Source of the DNA: Bacteroidota bacterium
GTDB lineage: Bacteria; Bacteroidota; Bacteroidia; Bacteroidales; Paludibacteraceae
Direction: 5' to 3'
Assembly: GCA_017860345.1 (NCBI GenBank)
Contig: JAFNAV010000009.1
Location: 1-62,325 of the forward strand
Length of the DNA stretch: 62,325 nucleotides
Shown here: piece by piece, positions 27,839 to 37,640 of the stretch
Layout: the number at the start of each line of letters is the position of its first letter
Numbering within the stretch: the stretch's first letter is position 1
Program-made: the position numbers and the translations under genes
The notes under the pieces: model-generated
Told to the model about the DNA's origin: nothing
Seen by the model: the letters and a program-made list of their open reading frames with translations, nothing else
Databases searched by the model: none

Positions 27839-27856
27839 TGAATAATCGTTTATTTA
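27839..27856. promoter_or_regulatory. Probable TetR operator at the tetR promoter
   Basis: TGAATAATCGTTTATTTA contains inverted half-sites GAATAA / TTATTC (27840-27859) and matches the nitroreductase-side site at 15 of 18 positions. Confidence 0.6.
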
Positions 27857-28039
27857 TTCGTTTTTTTGAATTATTTTATATAGATTATATGTATCGCGAT
27901 ATAGATATTACTGATTATTTGTTCGGGTTTTGTGCTAAGTTGTTGTATGCCTGTTGCTTATTTTGATGTTGCTTTAATTCCAATTCCATTTTTTGGATAA
28001 ATAGATAGACACTGATGCAGGGTAGCTAACTTAAATTAG

Positions 28040-28047
28040 TAATTTTG
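28040..28047 (+). promoter_or_regulatory. -7 box of the AcpH-like gene
   Basis: TAATTTTG fits TAnnTTTG, placing the transcription start near 28054. It overlaps the in-frame TTG at 28045, which therefore cannot be the start codon. Confidence 0.55.
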
Positions 28048-28071
28048 TGTCTGAAAATTTTACAACTGCTT

Positions 28072-28647
28072 TTGAATTATCTTGCACATATATTTTTATC
28101 GGGCAACCATCCGCAAATCAGGGTTGGCAACTTTATAGGTGATTTTGTAAAGGGTAATCGCTACGAATTATACCCACCAAAAATCCGCGAAGGTATCCTG
28201 TTGCACCGTCGTATCGACAGTTTTACTGATGCTCATCCGGTGGTGAGAGAGACTACAGTTTTTCTGCGTCCGCAATTCGGGCGTTATGCGGCCATTGTTA
28301 CTGATATGTATTTTGATTATTTTTTGGCCAAAAATTTCAGAGATTATTCCAATACTTCGCTCACGTTTTTTGCATATGGCTTTTATTGTGCAGCATTAAT
28401 CAATTATAAGTATCTTCCGGCTCGGGTTAGAGGTTTTATTTTTCATTTTATCACCACCAACCGTCTTGGCAAATATGCCACGGCCGATGGTCTTTATGAC
28501 TCGCTCAGAATTATGTCGGTATATAAAATCCCCGCGTTGAACCCGAAACAAATTATTGACTTCCTGGCTGAAAATCACGACGAACTGGAGGCTAAATTCA
28601 GGCTTTTCTTCCCGGATCTACAGCGCATGGTGAACGACAGTCGTTGA
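28072..28647 (+). CDS. Acyl carrier protein phosphodiesterase (AcpH/DUF479) family
   Basis: Members remove the phosphopantetheine arm from acyl carrier protein. The body matches AcpH: NYLAHIFLSG at the start, VGNFIGDFVKGNRYE, and the HD-like motif LLHRRIDSFTDAHP. Later comes VTDMYFDYFLAKNF. No ATG is available; the TTG at 28072 gives MNYLAHIF, the usual N terminus, and lies after the promoter box. An earlier in-frame TTG at 28045 is inside the promoter. The resulting 191 residues are of normal length. The molecular activity of this family member is inferred. Confidence 0.85.
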   Translation: MNYLAHIFLSGNHPQIRVGNFIGDFVKGNRYELYPPKIREGILLHRRIDSFTDAHPVVRETTVFLRPQFGRYAAIVTDMYFDYFLAKNFRDYSNTSLTFFAYGFYCAALINYKYLPARVRGFIFHFITTNRLGKYATADGLYDSLRIMSVYKIPALNPKQIIDFLAENHDELEAKFRLFFPDLQRMVNDSR

Positions 28648-28682
28648 TATTTACGGATGTGTCCCGATTATTTAAAAAATCA

Positions 28683-29567
28683 TTAAGTGTTTAATTTGCT
28701 TTTCATGGAAACGGGAAGTTCAGGCATAGCTCCTTTCCGGGTACACACATAGGCCGATACTTCTACAGCATTAGCATGGGCTATGGGGATAGGTTTACCA
28801 TTCAGCAGCGATGCAACAAAAGCAGCGGTAAACGAATCGCCGGCTCCCACGGTATCTACCACATTAACTACAGGAGTGGGCATAAACGATATTTCGGAAG
28901 GAGTTACAACATAGCTCCCGTGAATGCCCATAGTTAAAACTACCATTTTCAGTTTATACTTTTCAATGAGAGTTTTGCAAATATCGGTTTCGTTATCGGC
29001 ATTTACTGCAAAAATATCAGCTATGATTTTCACTTCATCTTCATTTATTTTTAGAATATGGCTTAGCTGTAATGATTGTTCGATAATATCAGCCGAATAA
29101 AAATGCTGACGAAGGTTAATGTCGAAAACCTTCCATGCTGCGATAGGAACCAGATTGAGAAATTGCCTGATGGTTTGTCGCGAAACCGCACTGCGTTGTG
29201 CCAGCGACCCGAAACATACGGCTTGTGCAGTAAGTGCCAGCTTCTCAAGTTGTGGAGTAAACGGAATGTTGTCCCAGGCTACATTTTCACAAATTTCATA
29301 TTGAGGAATACCTTCGTAATCAAGCGAGATGTTGACAGTGCCTGTAGGGTAAGTAGTAGTTTGAATACAATTATTAAGCTTACGTTCAGCTAATAAAGCC
29401 ATAATTTCTTTTCCGGCGTCATCGTTTCCTATGGCACTTGCGGCATAGCCCTTGTATCCAAATTGAGAAACATGATACGCAAAATTGGCCGGAGCTCCAC
29501 CAAGAACTTTGCCGTTAGGAAATACATCCCAAAGTATTTCACCTATTCCTACAATTACTTTATCCAT
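28683..29567 (-). CDS. PfkB-family carbohydrate kinase (fructokinase-like)
   Basis: This ribokinase-fold sugar kinase of 294 residues has the N-terminal substrate region GEILWDVFPNGKVLGGAPAN and the C-terminal PfkB signature VVDTVGAGDSFTAAF with the catalytic Asp. GEILWD and GGAPANFAYH are usual in bacterial fructokinases, so fructose is the likeliest substrate. The start is the ATG at 29567; a TTG one codon earlier is less likely. It is divergent from ffh. Confidence 0.9.
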   Translation of the reverse strand: MDKVIVGIGEILWDVFPNGKVLGGAPANFAYHVSQFGYKGYAASAIGNDDAGKEIMALLAERKLNNCIQTTTYPTGTVNISLDYEGIPQYEICENVAWDNIPFTPQLEKLALTAQAVCFGSLAQRSAVSRQTIRQFLNLVPIAAWKVFDINLRQHFYSADIIEQSLQLSHILKINEDEVKIIADIFAVNADNETDICKTLIEKYKLKMVVLTMGIHGSYVVTPSEISFMPTPVVNVVDTVGAGDSFTAAFVASLLNGKPIPIAHANAVEVSAYVCTRKGAMPELPVSMKSKLNT

Positions 29568-29759
29568 CAATTTTTTTATCTGATTTATAATTTATACTCA
29601 ACCTTAGCTGCGGATACAATTATAATGAGTTTATTTGTAAAAAACAAATGAATTTAAAATAACAACAACGCTAAGTTGTCGAGCTTCGGTTCCATTTTCA
29701 TTCGTATTGGTCTGGCTTGATGTGATAATACAAGCTTCCTTTATTCTTTGATTCCGGTG

Positions 29760-29790
29760 TTGTTACATTTCTTATTTTTTTGTACTTTTG
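29760..29790 (+). promoter_or_regulatory. ffh promoter
   Basis: TTG at 29760-29762, a 20-bp spacer and TACTTTTG at 29783-29790 form a near-consensus Bacteroidota promoter. It gives a leader of about 90 nt that contains a G/C-rich palindromic repeat. The rest of the 320-bp gap between the PfkB gene and ffh shows no gene, and no SRP RNA was recognised. Confidence 0.7.
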
Positions 29791-29850
29791 TGCACCTTTG
29801 AAATATCTCTTCCCCTTAGAGATAATTTATTCAAAAATAAACATTTATTA

Positions 29851-29872
29851 TTCCCCTCAAGGGGTAGGGGTA
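29851..29872. repeat. Short G/C-rich palindromic repeat in the ffh leader
   Basis: TTCCCCTCAAGGGGTAGGGG is a CCCCT/AGGGG hairpin with an extra AGGGG. It is the same kind as the repeats at 45.9, 49.3, 55.3, 57.9 and 60.4 kb, and ends about 17 bp before the ffh ATG. Confidence 0.6.
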
Positions 29873-29888
29873 ATAAGCTTTTTCAATT

Positions 29889-31208
29889 ATGTTTGAATCA
29901 CTTAGTGAGAGACTGGACAGGTCGTTTAAGATACTGAAAGGCGAGGGCAAAATTACGGAGATTAACGTAGCGGAAACGCTAAAGGATGTACGTAAAGCAT
30001 TGCTCGATGCCGATGTTAATTATAAGATAGCCAAATCATTTACTGATACGGTTAAGGAAAAAGCCATTGGTCAGAATGTGTTGACTTCGCTGAAACCTCA
30101 GCAGTTGATGGTGAAGATAGTGCACGATGAGCTTACAGCCCTGATGGGTGGCCAAAGCGTAGACATTAACCTGAAGGGTAATCCTTCGGTTATTTTGATG
30201 TCGGGTCTTCAGGGGTCGGGTAAGACTACTTTCTCCGGTAAGCTGGCCAACCTGCTGAAAACCAAAAAGGCAAAACGCCCCTTGCTTGTAGCGTGCGATG
30301 TATACCGCCCGGCGGCTATTGAGCAGTTGAAAGTGCTTGGTCAACAATTAGATATACAGGTATTTGCTGAGCCAGAAAGCAAAAATCCGGTAGCTATTGC
30401 CGAGTCGGCAGTGCGTTATGCCAAACAGAATGGTTACGATGTGGTGATTGTGGATACTGCCGGTCGATTGGCTGTAGATGAGGCTATGATGAACGAAATA
30501 GCTGCCATCAAAAAAGCGATTCAACCTCACGAAATTCTGTTTGTTGTTGACTCAATGACTGGTCAGGATGCCGTCAATACTGCAAAAGAATTTAATGACC
30601 GTCTGAATTTTGACGGAGTGATACTTACCAAACTTGATGGTGATACCCGTGGTGGTGCTGCCTTATCTATCCGTTCGGTAGTTAACAAGCCTATAAAGTA
30701 TGTAGGTACGGGCGAAAAAATGGATGCGCTGGATGTGTTCTATCCCGAACGTATGGCCGACCGTATTCTGGGTATGGGTGATATCGTTTCGCTGGTAGAA
30801 CGTGCTCAGGAACAATACGATGAAGAAGAAGCGCGTCGCCTGCAAAAGAAAATTGCCAAAAATCAGTTCGATTTCGACGACTTTTTGTCGCAGATAGCTC
30901 AGATAAAGAAAATGGGTAATATCAAGGATCTTGCTGCCATGATACCCGGTATGGGAAAAGCTCTGAAAGATGTGGATATTGACGACAATGCATTCAAAGG
31001 CATCGAGGCTATTATTCATTCGATGACGCCCAAGGAAAGAGCTAACCCAGGAATACTGAACGGTAGTCGCAAAAATCGCATTGCCAAAGGTAGCGGAACA
31101 ACCATAGTAGAAGTAAACCGCTTGCTGAAACAGTTTGATCAAACCAGCAAAATGATGCGTATGGCTACCATGCAACAGAGTAAGCTGAAAGTGGGTAGAA
31201 AGAAATAA
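29889..31208 (+). CDS. ffh: Signal recognition particle protein Ffh
   Basis: This SRP GTPase binds signal peptides and SRP RNA. The 439 residues comprise an N domain, a G domain (GLQGSGKTTFSGKLA, DVYRPAAIEQL, DTAGRL, TKLDGDTRGG) and a methionine-rich M domain from about 300 (MGNIKDLAAMIPGMGK, MMRMATMQQSKLK). Length is normal. The folD start lies 60 bp downstream, so ffh-folD-rsmE may form one operon. Confidence 0.97.
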   Translation: MFESLSERLDRSFKILKGEGKITEINVAETLKDVRKALLDADVNYKIAKSFTDTVKEKAIGQNVLTSLKPQQLMVKIVHDELTALMGGQSVDINLKGNPSVILMSGLQGSGKTTFSGKLANLLKTKKAKRPLLVACDVYRPAAIEQLKVLGQQLDIQVFAEPESKNPVAIAESAVRYAKQNGYDVVIVDTAGRLAVDEAMMNEIAAIKKAIQPHEILFVVDSMTGQDAVNTAKEFNDRLNFDGVILTKLDGDTRGGAALSIRSVVNKPIKYVGTGEKMDALDVFYPERMADRILGMGDIVSLVERAQEQYDEEEARRLQKKIAKNQFDFDDFLSQIAQIKKMGNIKDLAAMIPGMGKALKDVDIDDNAFKGIEAIIHSMTPKERANPGILNGSRKNRIAKGSGTTIVEVNRLLKQFDQTSKMMRMATMQQSKLKVGRKK

Positions 31209-31268
31209 AAGCAATCCTCTGATCCTCATCAGGAAATTCAGAGACGATATTTTAATAAAAATCAGAAC

Positions 31269-32207
31269 ATGAATACAGTGAATAATACCGGCGAAAAGTC
31301 CCTTGTTGATAACCCGGGAGCTTACACCCTGATAGACGGAAAACTGATATCGGAGCAGATAAAAAAAGAAATAGCTGCTGAAGTTGAAAGCATGATTGCA
31401 AATGGGCTTAAACGTCCGCACCTTGCAGTAATTATTGTTGGGCACGATGGTGGCAGCGAGTCTTATGTGGCCGGCAAGGTAAAAGATTGTGCTGATTGCG
31501 GTTTTACGTCAACACTGATTCGTTTTGAGGATGATGTAACTGAAGATGTTTTGCTTGCCGAGGTGGATAAATTCAACCGGGATGAAGATGTGGACGGATT
31601 TATAGTGCAATTGCCACTACCAAAGCATATCTCCGAAGAAAAAGTAATAGAGGCTATCGATTATCGTAAAGATGTAGATGGATTTCATCCGGTAAATGTA
31701 GGCCGTATGTCTATCGGTCTTCCTTGCTTTGTATCTGCCACGCCATCGGGTATTATTGAATTGTTGAGAAGATATAAAATTGAAACTGAGGGTAAAAACT
31801 GTGTAGTGATTGGTCGTAGTAACATTGTAGGCAAGCCGGTTGCTACGCTGATGATGCAAAAGGGTTATCCGGGCGATGCCACGGTTACTGTTTGCCACAG
31901 TCGCACTAAAAATCTGAAAGAGTTGTGTCTGCAGGCTGATATTATCATCGCCGCGCTTGGTCAGCCTGAGTTTCTGAAAGCTGATATGGTGAAGTCCGGT
32001 GCAGTAATTATCGACGTAGGTACTACCCGTGTACCATCCACACTTACAAAATCAGGTTTCAAGCTAAAAGGTGATGTTGCTTTCGATGAGGTAGCACCCA
32101 AAGCTTCGTTCATAACTCCCGTTCCGGGTGGAGTAGGGCTGATGACCCGCATTGCCCTGATGAAAAATACGCTTTTGGCTGCCAAAAAAGAAATCTACAG
32201 TGTGTAA
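31269..32207 (+). CDS. folD: Bifunctional methylenetetrahydrofolate dehydrogenase/cyclohydrolase FolD
   Basis: FolD interconverts methylene- and formyl-tetrahydrofolate. It has the catalytic region [17 protein letters not shown] with the active-site Lys, [21 protein letters not shown] and the NADP site [17 protein letters not shown] with [10 protein letters not shown] at the end. The 312 residues include about 20 extra N-terminal residues before [10 protein letters not shown]. No later ATG gives the usual N terminus, so the extension is probably real. Confidence 0.96.
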   Translation: MNTVNNTGEKSLVDNPGAYTLIDGKLISEQIKKEIAAEVESMIANGLKRPHLAVIIVGHDGGSESYVAGKVKDCADCGFTSTLIRFEDDVTEDVLLAEVDKFNRDEDVDGFIVQLPLPKHISEEKVIEAIDYRKDVDGFHPVNVGRMSIGLPCFVSATPSGIIELLRRYKIETEGKNCVVIGRSNIVGKPVATLMMQKGYPGDATVTVCHSRTKNLKELCLQADIIIAALGQPEFLKADMVKSGAVIIDVGTTRVPSTLTKSGFKLKGDVAFDEVAPKASFITPVPGGVGLMTRIALMKNTLLAAKKEIYSV

Positions 32208-32247
32208 ATATATCCCGTAAGCGCTACCACTCAAATTTTCGGTATTA

Positions 32248-32946
32248 ATGACATTATTCTATTGCCCAACCATTGAAGCGGCTGCTGTACTCTCCGAAGA
32301 AGAGTCGTTACATGCAGTGAAAGTACTTCGTTTGCAAACGGGCGATGAAATAGCTGTTGTAGATGGCAAAGGTGGTTATTACCATGCCAGAATAACATTA
32401 GCTCACCCAAAGCGTTGTGCTTTTGAAATAGTAACAGCGCATAGCGGATATGGTAAGCGCAATTACAGGATTCATGTAGCTATAGCGCCTACTAAAAACA
32501 TGGACAGGCTTGAATGGTTTGTAGAAAAGGCCACTGAAATAGGGATAGATGAGATTACTCCGCTGATTTGCCGGTTCTCGGAGCGCAAAGTTGTAAAGGA
32601 CGAACGGCTTGAGAAAATTATCGTATCGGCTTCTAAACAATCAGTCAAGGCTTATTTCCCCAAACTGAACAGCCAGTGTACATTTGAGGAATTTATGAAG
32701 GCGCATCGGGCTCAGCAAAAATTCATTGCCCACTGTTACGATGATCAAAAACGAGATTTGAAAGCCGAAATTAAGCCTGAAACAGATGTGCTGATACTTA
32801 TAGGCCCCGAAGGTGATTTTAGCAGAGAAGAGCTTGAAATGGCTATAGCCAATCATTTTGTGCCGGTGTCGCTTGGGAGTAGTCGTTTGCGGACCGAAAC
32901 AGCTGGTATGGTAGCATGCCATACCGTGTCGCTGATAAATGCCTGA
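32248..32946 (+). CDS. rsmE: 16S rRNA m3U1498 methyltransferase RsmE
   Basis: This SPOUT methyltransferase of 232 residues has an N-terminal PUA-like part (HAVKVLRLQTGDEIAVVDG) and a knotted C-terminal domain with KNMDRLEWFVEKATEIGID, IGPEGDFSREEL and LGSSRLRTETAGM. It is the last gene before a bidirectional terminator and is convergent with the skp genes. Confidence 0.95.
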   Translation: MTLFYCPTIEAAAVLSEEESLHAVKVLRLQTGDEIAVVDGKGGYYHARITLAHPKRCAFEIVTAHSGYGKRNYRIHVAIAPTKNMDRLEWFVEKATEIGIDEITPLICRFSERKVVKDERLEKIIVSASKQSVKAYFPKLNSQCTFEEFMKAHRAQQKFIAHCYDDQKRDLKAEIKPETDVLILIGPEGDFSREELEMAIANHFVPVSLGSSRLRTETAGMVACHTVSLINA

Positions 32947-32966
32947 AGTGGCGCACAAGAAACCAC

Positions 32967-33012
32967 AAAAAATTAGCCCGGTAACATTTTTATGCTACCG
33001 GGCTAATTTTTT
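32967..33012. terminator. Bidirectional terminator between rsmE and skp
   Basis: A perfect 13-bp stem AATTAGCCCGGTA / TACCGGGCTAATT is flanked by A residues on the left and T residues on the right. It can therefore stop transcription from both convergent genes. Confidence 0.9.
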
Positions 33013-33029
33013 ATATAATCAGGGTTGAT

Positions 33030-33536
33030 TTATTTTAAGCCAAGCTTCTTTTTAACCAATGCCGTAATATCGTTTGATTTTGGAGAATGATAAAGGATAG
33101 TTTGAGTACCCATTTCAAAGATATAAGTATAATTACCTTCTACAGCTACATCATTAATCGCTTTTTTTACCTTCTCGATTATTGGCGAGAAAAGCTCTTC
33201 CTGTTTTTTGTTTAAGTCATTATAAGCAGTTTGCTGAAAAGTAGTAATGCGTTGTTCCAGTTCCTGAATTTCGCTTACACGTACCTGTTTGATACCTTCA
33301 GGCATGCTGTCTTGTTTTTGCTGAAATTCTTTGATTTTGCTATTATACTCTTCGCGCATCTTTACGATTTCGCCTTCCCATTTTTTTCCTAATTCATCAA
33401 CCGTTTTTTTGACAGTAGCAATTTCAGGCATCAATGTAATAACTTCTTGTGAGTTGATGTGGCCCAATTTTGCATCCTGAGCAAATAGTGCCAGAGGTAA
33501 AGTGCAAAGCACTACTAAAACTAATTTTTTCAACAT
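33030..33536 (-). CDS. OmpH/Skp-family periplasmic chaperone (1)
   Basis: This Skp-like holdase for outer-membrane proteins has a signal peptide (MLKKLVLVVLCTLPLALFAQ), then GHINSQEVITLMPE and a long coiled coil of about residues 40-120. The Met at 33536 gives the better signal peptide; the frame can be extended by three residues. It lies in tandem with a second OmpH copy, downstream of bamA, so the three probably serve outer-membrane assembly together. Confidence 0.9.
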   Translation of the reverse strand: MLKKLVLVVLCTLPLALFAQDAKLGHINSQEVITLMPEIATVKKTVDELGKKWEGEIVKMREEYNSKIKEFQQKQDSMPEGIKQVRVSEIQELEQRITTFQQTAYNDLNKKQEELFSPIIEKVKKAINDVAVEGNYTYIFEMGTQTILYHSPKSNDITALVKKKLGLK

Positions 33537-33602
33537 GATAATCATTTATTTGTATTTATTAATATTTCAATTTTTTTAGTCAGGGTGTGCAAAATTAAAA
33601 AA

Positions 33603-34118
33603 TTATTTTGAATAACCCAACTTCTGCAATACCAGATCGCTGATATCGAGTTTTGGCGAAGTGAAAATAAAGTTCATCGAAGAACTTTTATCAAACACAA
33701 GGCTTAAGTCTTTTTCTTTGCTAATGTCTTGTATGGCAGCAAATACTTCATCCTGAATAGGTTTCATAAGACTCTGACGTTTTTTGAATAATTCGCCCTC
33801 GCTTCCAAAATATTTGCGTTTCAGTTCCTGAGCCGCTTTTTCTTTGGTTACTATTTCGTCTTCACGTTTTACCTTCATCTCTTCGGATAAGAAAACCAGC
33901 TCGGTTTGATAGTTCTTGTACATGGTTTGAACTTCCTGTATCTGCGCATCAACTTCCGATTGCCATTTCTTCGAAATCTGATTCAGCTGCTCATTGGCAG
34001 TCTCAAATGCAGGAATATTCTTCATAATATATTCCATATCCACCATGGCAAATTTCTGAGCGTTTGCTGTGAATGTAAGGCCTGCGAACAGGCAGAGTGC
34101 AAATATAAATCTCTTCAT
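33603..34118 (-). CDS. OmpH/Skp-family periplasmic chaperone (2)
   Basis: This is a second Skp-type protein of 171 residues: signal peptide (FIFALCLFAGLTFTANA), MVDMEYIMKNIPAFETANEQ and a helical hairpin region with KREDEIVTKEKAAQELKRKY. It is clearly paralogous to the gene 66 bp downstream. Tandem OmpH genes behind bamA are common in Bacteroidales. Confidence 0.9.
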   Translation of the reverse strand: MKRFIFALCLFAGLTFTANAQKFAMVDMEYIMKNIPAFETANEQLNQISKKWQSEVDAQIQEVQTMYKNYQTELVFLSEEMKVKREDEIVTKEKAAQELKRKYFGSEGELFKKRQSLMKPIQDEVFAAIQDISKEKDLSLVFDKSSSMNFIFTSPKLDISDLVLQKLGYSK

Positions 34119-34241
34119 AATGATTTTTTTTTTGAATATAATTTTTTAAGTTAGCTACTCACTGGTGTTTATAATACAAATTCTTTGCCAAAAAAAAGAT
34201 TATATTTTGAAATGTGTATAAGGTCAATGTAAATCAACGGT

Positions 34242-36836
34242 TTATAATTCCTGTCCAAGTACAAAGTGGAATTGGCTACCGCCTTTGGTACCGTTAATCG
34301 TATCAAAACCATATCCCCAGTCAATACCCATCATACCAAACATAGGCAGGAATATACGTACTCCGATACCAGCTGAGCGTTTCAGGTCGAACGGATTGTA
34401 TCCGGGTTTGATAGTGCTGAAACAGTTACCTGCTTCCAAAAATGCAAGAGCATAAATTGTGGCAGATTGCTCGAGCGAAAGCGGATAGCGTAGCTCCATC
34501 GTAAATTTATTGTACAGATAACCGGCATAAGTTTCTGTGGTAGTATTGTATGGAGTAAGTGCTCCACTTTCGTAACCACGCATGGCAATATAGTCGGTAC
34601 CGTAGCTGGTGTACGACGACATACCATCGCCACCCATATAGAATGTTTCAAAAGGAGATTTTAACTGACTGTTGTAGTGTCCCAGATAGGAGAACATGGC
34701 GCGAGTCATCAATACAAGTGGTTTAGTACCATCGGTAAGCGGAGTGAAAGTTTTACCACTGAAAGTCCATTTGTGATACTCAATCCATCTGTATTTTTCC
34801 TGCATGCTCATATCTGAATAATCCACATCCTTTCCACGGAAAAGGGAGTATGGTGGCGTAAATTTGAGTCCTAACGAAAATGCGGAACCACTGCGGGTGA
34901 ATATTGGATTGTCGATAGAACTACGACTTAAAGTTAGATTGAAACTCAGGTTGTTGAATTGGCCTTCAGTCATCGGGAATACCGATTTGTACCAGCCTTT
35001 AAGTAAAAAGAGTTGATATGACAATTCACCATAGAATGTAAAAAAGTCATCAGGCCAGTTCAGGCGTTTACCATATCCCAGCGTGGCACCGATAGTACGC
35101 ATATACTTGTCGGGGTCCATTTCGCTTTCATACGCGCTTGAATTATAGCCGCTGCCATAGTAGCTTGAATAAGAACTATAATAGTTGCTCAAATAACGAT
35201 CGCTTATAGTTGATTGTGTAGAATAGTAAATTGATGACGAGAGCGAGTTAGGGCGTTTGCCACCGAGCCACGGCTCAAGAAACGACATACTTACCGAAGA
35301 ATATGACTGGCCGTTGGTACGTGCATTCAGCGAGAATGTTTGTCCTTCGCCCTGTGGTACGATGCGGTACGTTGATGGGCGGAAGAGGTTTTGGATAGCA
35401 AAGTTGCTAAATTTTAGCCCAACGCTACCTACAATACCAGTTGATCCCCATCCGGCAGAAAACTCTACCTGGTCGCTACCTTTAGTTTCGAGTTCATAAG
35501 TAATGTCTACAGTACCGTTTTCAGGATTTGGCTGGATGTCCGGTTTCAGTTTTTCCTGATCAAAATGCCCCATTTGAGCCAACTCGCGCAACGAACGCAT
35601 AATGTCGGACTGGCTATACAGCATTCCCGGTTTCGTACGTAGTTCCCTGCGTACTACATGTTCGTATACACGGGTATTTCCCTTAATGCCAATTTCGCTG
35701 ATAGTAGCAGGTTTTCCTTCGTATATTCTCATTTCGAGGTCGATAGAGTCACCCTCTATTTGTACTTCTACCGGTTCTATTTGTGAGAAAAGATACCCTC
35801 TGTCCTGATAAAGTTTGCTTACAGCGTCAGACTCGTCTGTTTGTAAACGCTCCATCAAATGTTTATGGTTATACACATCTCCTTTTTTAATGCCAAGAAG
35901 CGCATCTAAATATTCGTAAGGGTACACAGTGTTACCAATCCATTTAATGTTGCGGAAATAGTATTTTTTACCTTCATCAACAGTAAGATACACCGATACG
36001 CTTTTGTCGTCAAACTTCACCACACTATCAGCCACAATAAAAGCATCTCTGTAGCCAATTTCGTTATATTTGTCAATTAACGCTATTTTATCTTTTTCGT
36101 AATTTTCGCGAACGAATTTTTTGGTACGGAAGAAGTTACGCCAGTTTTTGTCATTGGTTTTTTTCATAACCTTATTAATCTTGTTGAATGATAAGGCATT
36201 GTTTCCATTTACAATAATTTGGTGAACTTTGGTTTTGAGCTTTTTATCCACCTCTATGTCTACAATTACGTAACCCGGTTTGTTGGGGTCGTTACGCTGA
36301 TAAACATTAGCTTCAACGCTCAGGAAGCCTTTGTCTTCCATATATTTTTTGATAGCATTTTTTGCTCTGTCCGATATATTGGGTGTTATCTGGTTTCCCT
36401 TAACCATGGTCAATCGTTGCTCCAAATCTTCAATTTCACCTTTTTTCAGTCCGCTATAGTTTATTTCGGATATACGCGGACGTTCCTTCAGTGCAATATT
36501 CAGCCAGATTTTTCCATCAACAATTTTGGTTGCATAAATCTTAACATCAGCAAAAAGTCCTTGTTTCCAGAAGCGTTTTACAGCAGCTGTAATGGCTTCG
36601 CCAGGAACATTTACTTTGTCGCCTATGGCAAGTCCCGAAAAGCTAATAAGAACAAAGTCTTCGTAATTACTTGCGCCGGTAACAGTGATACCTGCAATTT
36701 CGTACTTCGGACCAGCCGAAGATGAATACTCAATTACCGGAATTTCGGTACTGTCGTTAGCGCTGGAGTTTTGGGCAATAAGTGTTTGCCCTAAAAGGAA
36801 CAAAGAACTAAATAATAGTAAAAATTTGTATTGCAT
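34242..36836 (-). CDS. bamA: Outer membrane protein assembly factor BamA
   Basis: This is the Omp85 insertase of the outer membrane. The 864 residues have a signal peptide (LLLFSSLFLLGQTLIAQ), five POTRA domains up to about residue 440 (DRGYLFSQIEPVEVQIEGDS in POTRA 4/5) and a C-terminal beta barrel ending in a typical final strand (FHFVLGQEL). The barrel includes a Tyr/Ser-rich loop near residue 560 (SNYYSSYSSYYGSGYNSS). It has uppS upstream and skp genes downstream on the same strand. Confidence 0.95.
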   Translation of the reverse strand: MQYKFLLLFSSLFLLGQTLIAQNSSANDSTEIPVIEYSSSAGPKYEIAGITVTGASNYEDFVLISFSGLAIGDKVNVPGEAITAAVKRFWKQGLFADVKIYATKIVDGKIWLNIALKERPRISEINYSGLKKGEIEDLEQRLTMVKGNQITPNISDRAKNAIKKYMEDKGFLSVEANVYQRNDPNKPGYVIVDIEVDKKLKTKVHQIIVNGNNALSFNKINKVMKKTNDKNWRNFFRTKKFVRENYEKDKIALIDKYNEIGYRDAFIVADSVVKFDDKSVSVYLTVDEGKKYYFRNIKWIGNTVYPYEYLDALLGIKKGDVYNHKHLMERLQTDESDAVSKLYQDRGYLFSQIEPVEVQIEGDSIDLEMRIYEGKPATISEIGIKGNTRVYEHVVRRELRTKPGMLYSQSDIMRSLRELAQMGHFDQEKLKPDIQPNPENGTVDITYELETKGSDQVEFSAGWGSTGIVGSVGLKFSNFAIQNLFRPSTYRIVPQGEGQTFSLNARTNGQSYSSVSMSFLEPWLGGKRPNSLSSSIYYSTQSTISDRYLSNYYSSYSSYYGSGYNSSAYESEMDPDKYMRTIGATLGYGKRLNWPDDFFTFYGELSYQLFLLKGWYKSVFPMTEGQFNNLSFNLTLSRSSIDNPIFTRSGSAFSLGLKFTPPYSLFRGKDVDYSDMSMQEKYRWIEYHKWTFSGKTFTPLTDGTKPLVLMTRAMFSYLGHYNSQLKSPFETFYMGGDGMSSYTSYGTDYIAMRGYESGALTPYNTTTETYAGYLYNKFTMELRYPLSLEQSATIYALAFLEAGNCFSTIKPGYNPFDLKRSAGIGVRIFLPMFGMMGIDWGYGFDTINGTKGGSQFHFVLGQEL

Positions 36837-36883
36837 AAAGCTGTAAAGGTATATCGTAAAGCTTATATTATATCTTCTTATGT

Positions 36884-37609
36884 TTATTTTCCAAATCGTC
36901 TCTCGCGATGCTGAAATTCGCAGATGGCTTCGTAAAAGTTTTCTTTTCTAAAATCGGGCCAGTGAGTTTGTGTAAAATACAGCTCGGTATAAGCTATCTG
37001 CCAGAGCAGGAAATTACTGATTCGGCTTTCGCCACTGGTGCGTATCAGCAAATCAGGATCCGGTATGCCTACAGTGGTAAGATATTCAGAAACCAAAAGG
37101 TCGTTTATTTGATCGGTTTTTACAATCCCGGCTACTACATCTTCGCTGATTTTTTTTATGGCGTTGGTCAACTCCCATCTTGCTGAATAACTGAGGGCAA
37201 GTACCAGACTAAGTCCTGAGTTTTGAGACGTTTGGTCGATGCAGCGTTCTAATTTTTTAAGCGCAGCGTCCGGCAGCCTGCTCATATCGCCTATAGCAAG
37301 CAGTCGTACCTTATTTTTGTTTAAAGTAGGAGTTTCTTTTTCGATAGTATCCACCAGAAGCTCCATCAGCGCGTCTACTTCAGCTTTGGGACGTCCCCAG
37401 TTTTCGGTCGAAAAAGCGTATAAGGTCAGATATTTAATGCCAAGTTCGGCAGCAGCTTCGGTAACCTCCCTCACGGATGTTACTCCGTTTTGATGACCGA
37501 AAATTCTGTCGTAACCTTTTTCTTTAGCCCATCTTCCGTTGCCATCCATAATGATAGCTACGTGGGCGGGCAAACGGTTAATATCAATCTTTTCTTTGTA
37601 AGTTGACAT
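36884..37609 (-). CDS. uppS: Isoprenyl transferase (undecaprenyl diphosphate synthase)
   Basis: This cis-prenyltransferase makes the lipid carrier for wall and LPS synthesis. It shows HVAIIMDGNGRWAKEKG with the catalytic Asp, GVTSVREV, YAFSTENWGRP and the C-terminal PDLLIRTSGESRISNFLLWQ. The Met at 37609 gives a normal 241-residue protein; the frame extends 18 residues further into the gene upstream, which is unlikely. It is followed by bamA after 47 bp. Confidence 0.95.
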   Translation of the reverse strand: MSTYKEKIDINRLPAHVAIIMDGNGRWAKEKGYDRIFGHQNGVTSVREVTEAAAELGIKYLTLYAFSTENWGRPKAEVDALMELLVDTIEKETPTLNKNKVRLLAIGDMSRLPDAALKKLERCIDQTSQNSGLSLVLALSYSARWELTNAIKKISEDVVAGIVKTDQINDLLVSEYLTTVGIPDPDLLIRTSGESRISNFLLWQIAYTELYFTQTHWPDFRKENFYEAICEFQHRERRFGK

Positions 37610-37640
37610 TTTATCTGAAAGTATTGTTTTTGTATTGATG

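Noticed and set aside
29568..29888. SRP RNA gene upstream of ffh
   Set aside because: No GGAAGCAG-type conserved loop or matching stem was seen; only a promoter and a palindromic repeat.
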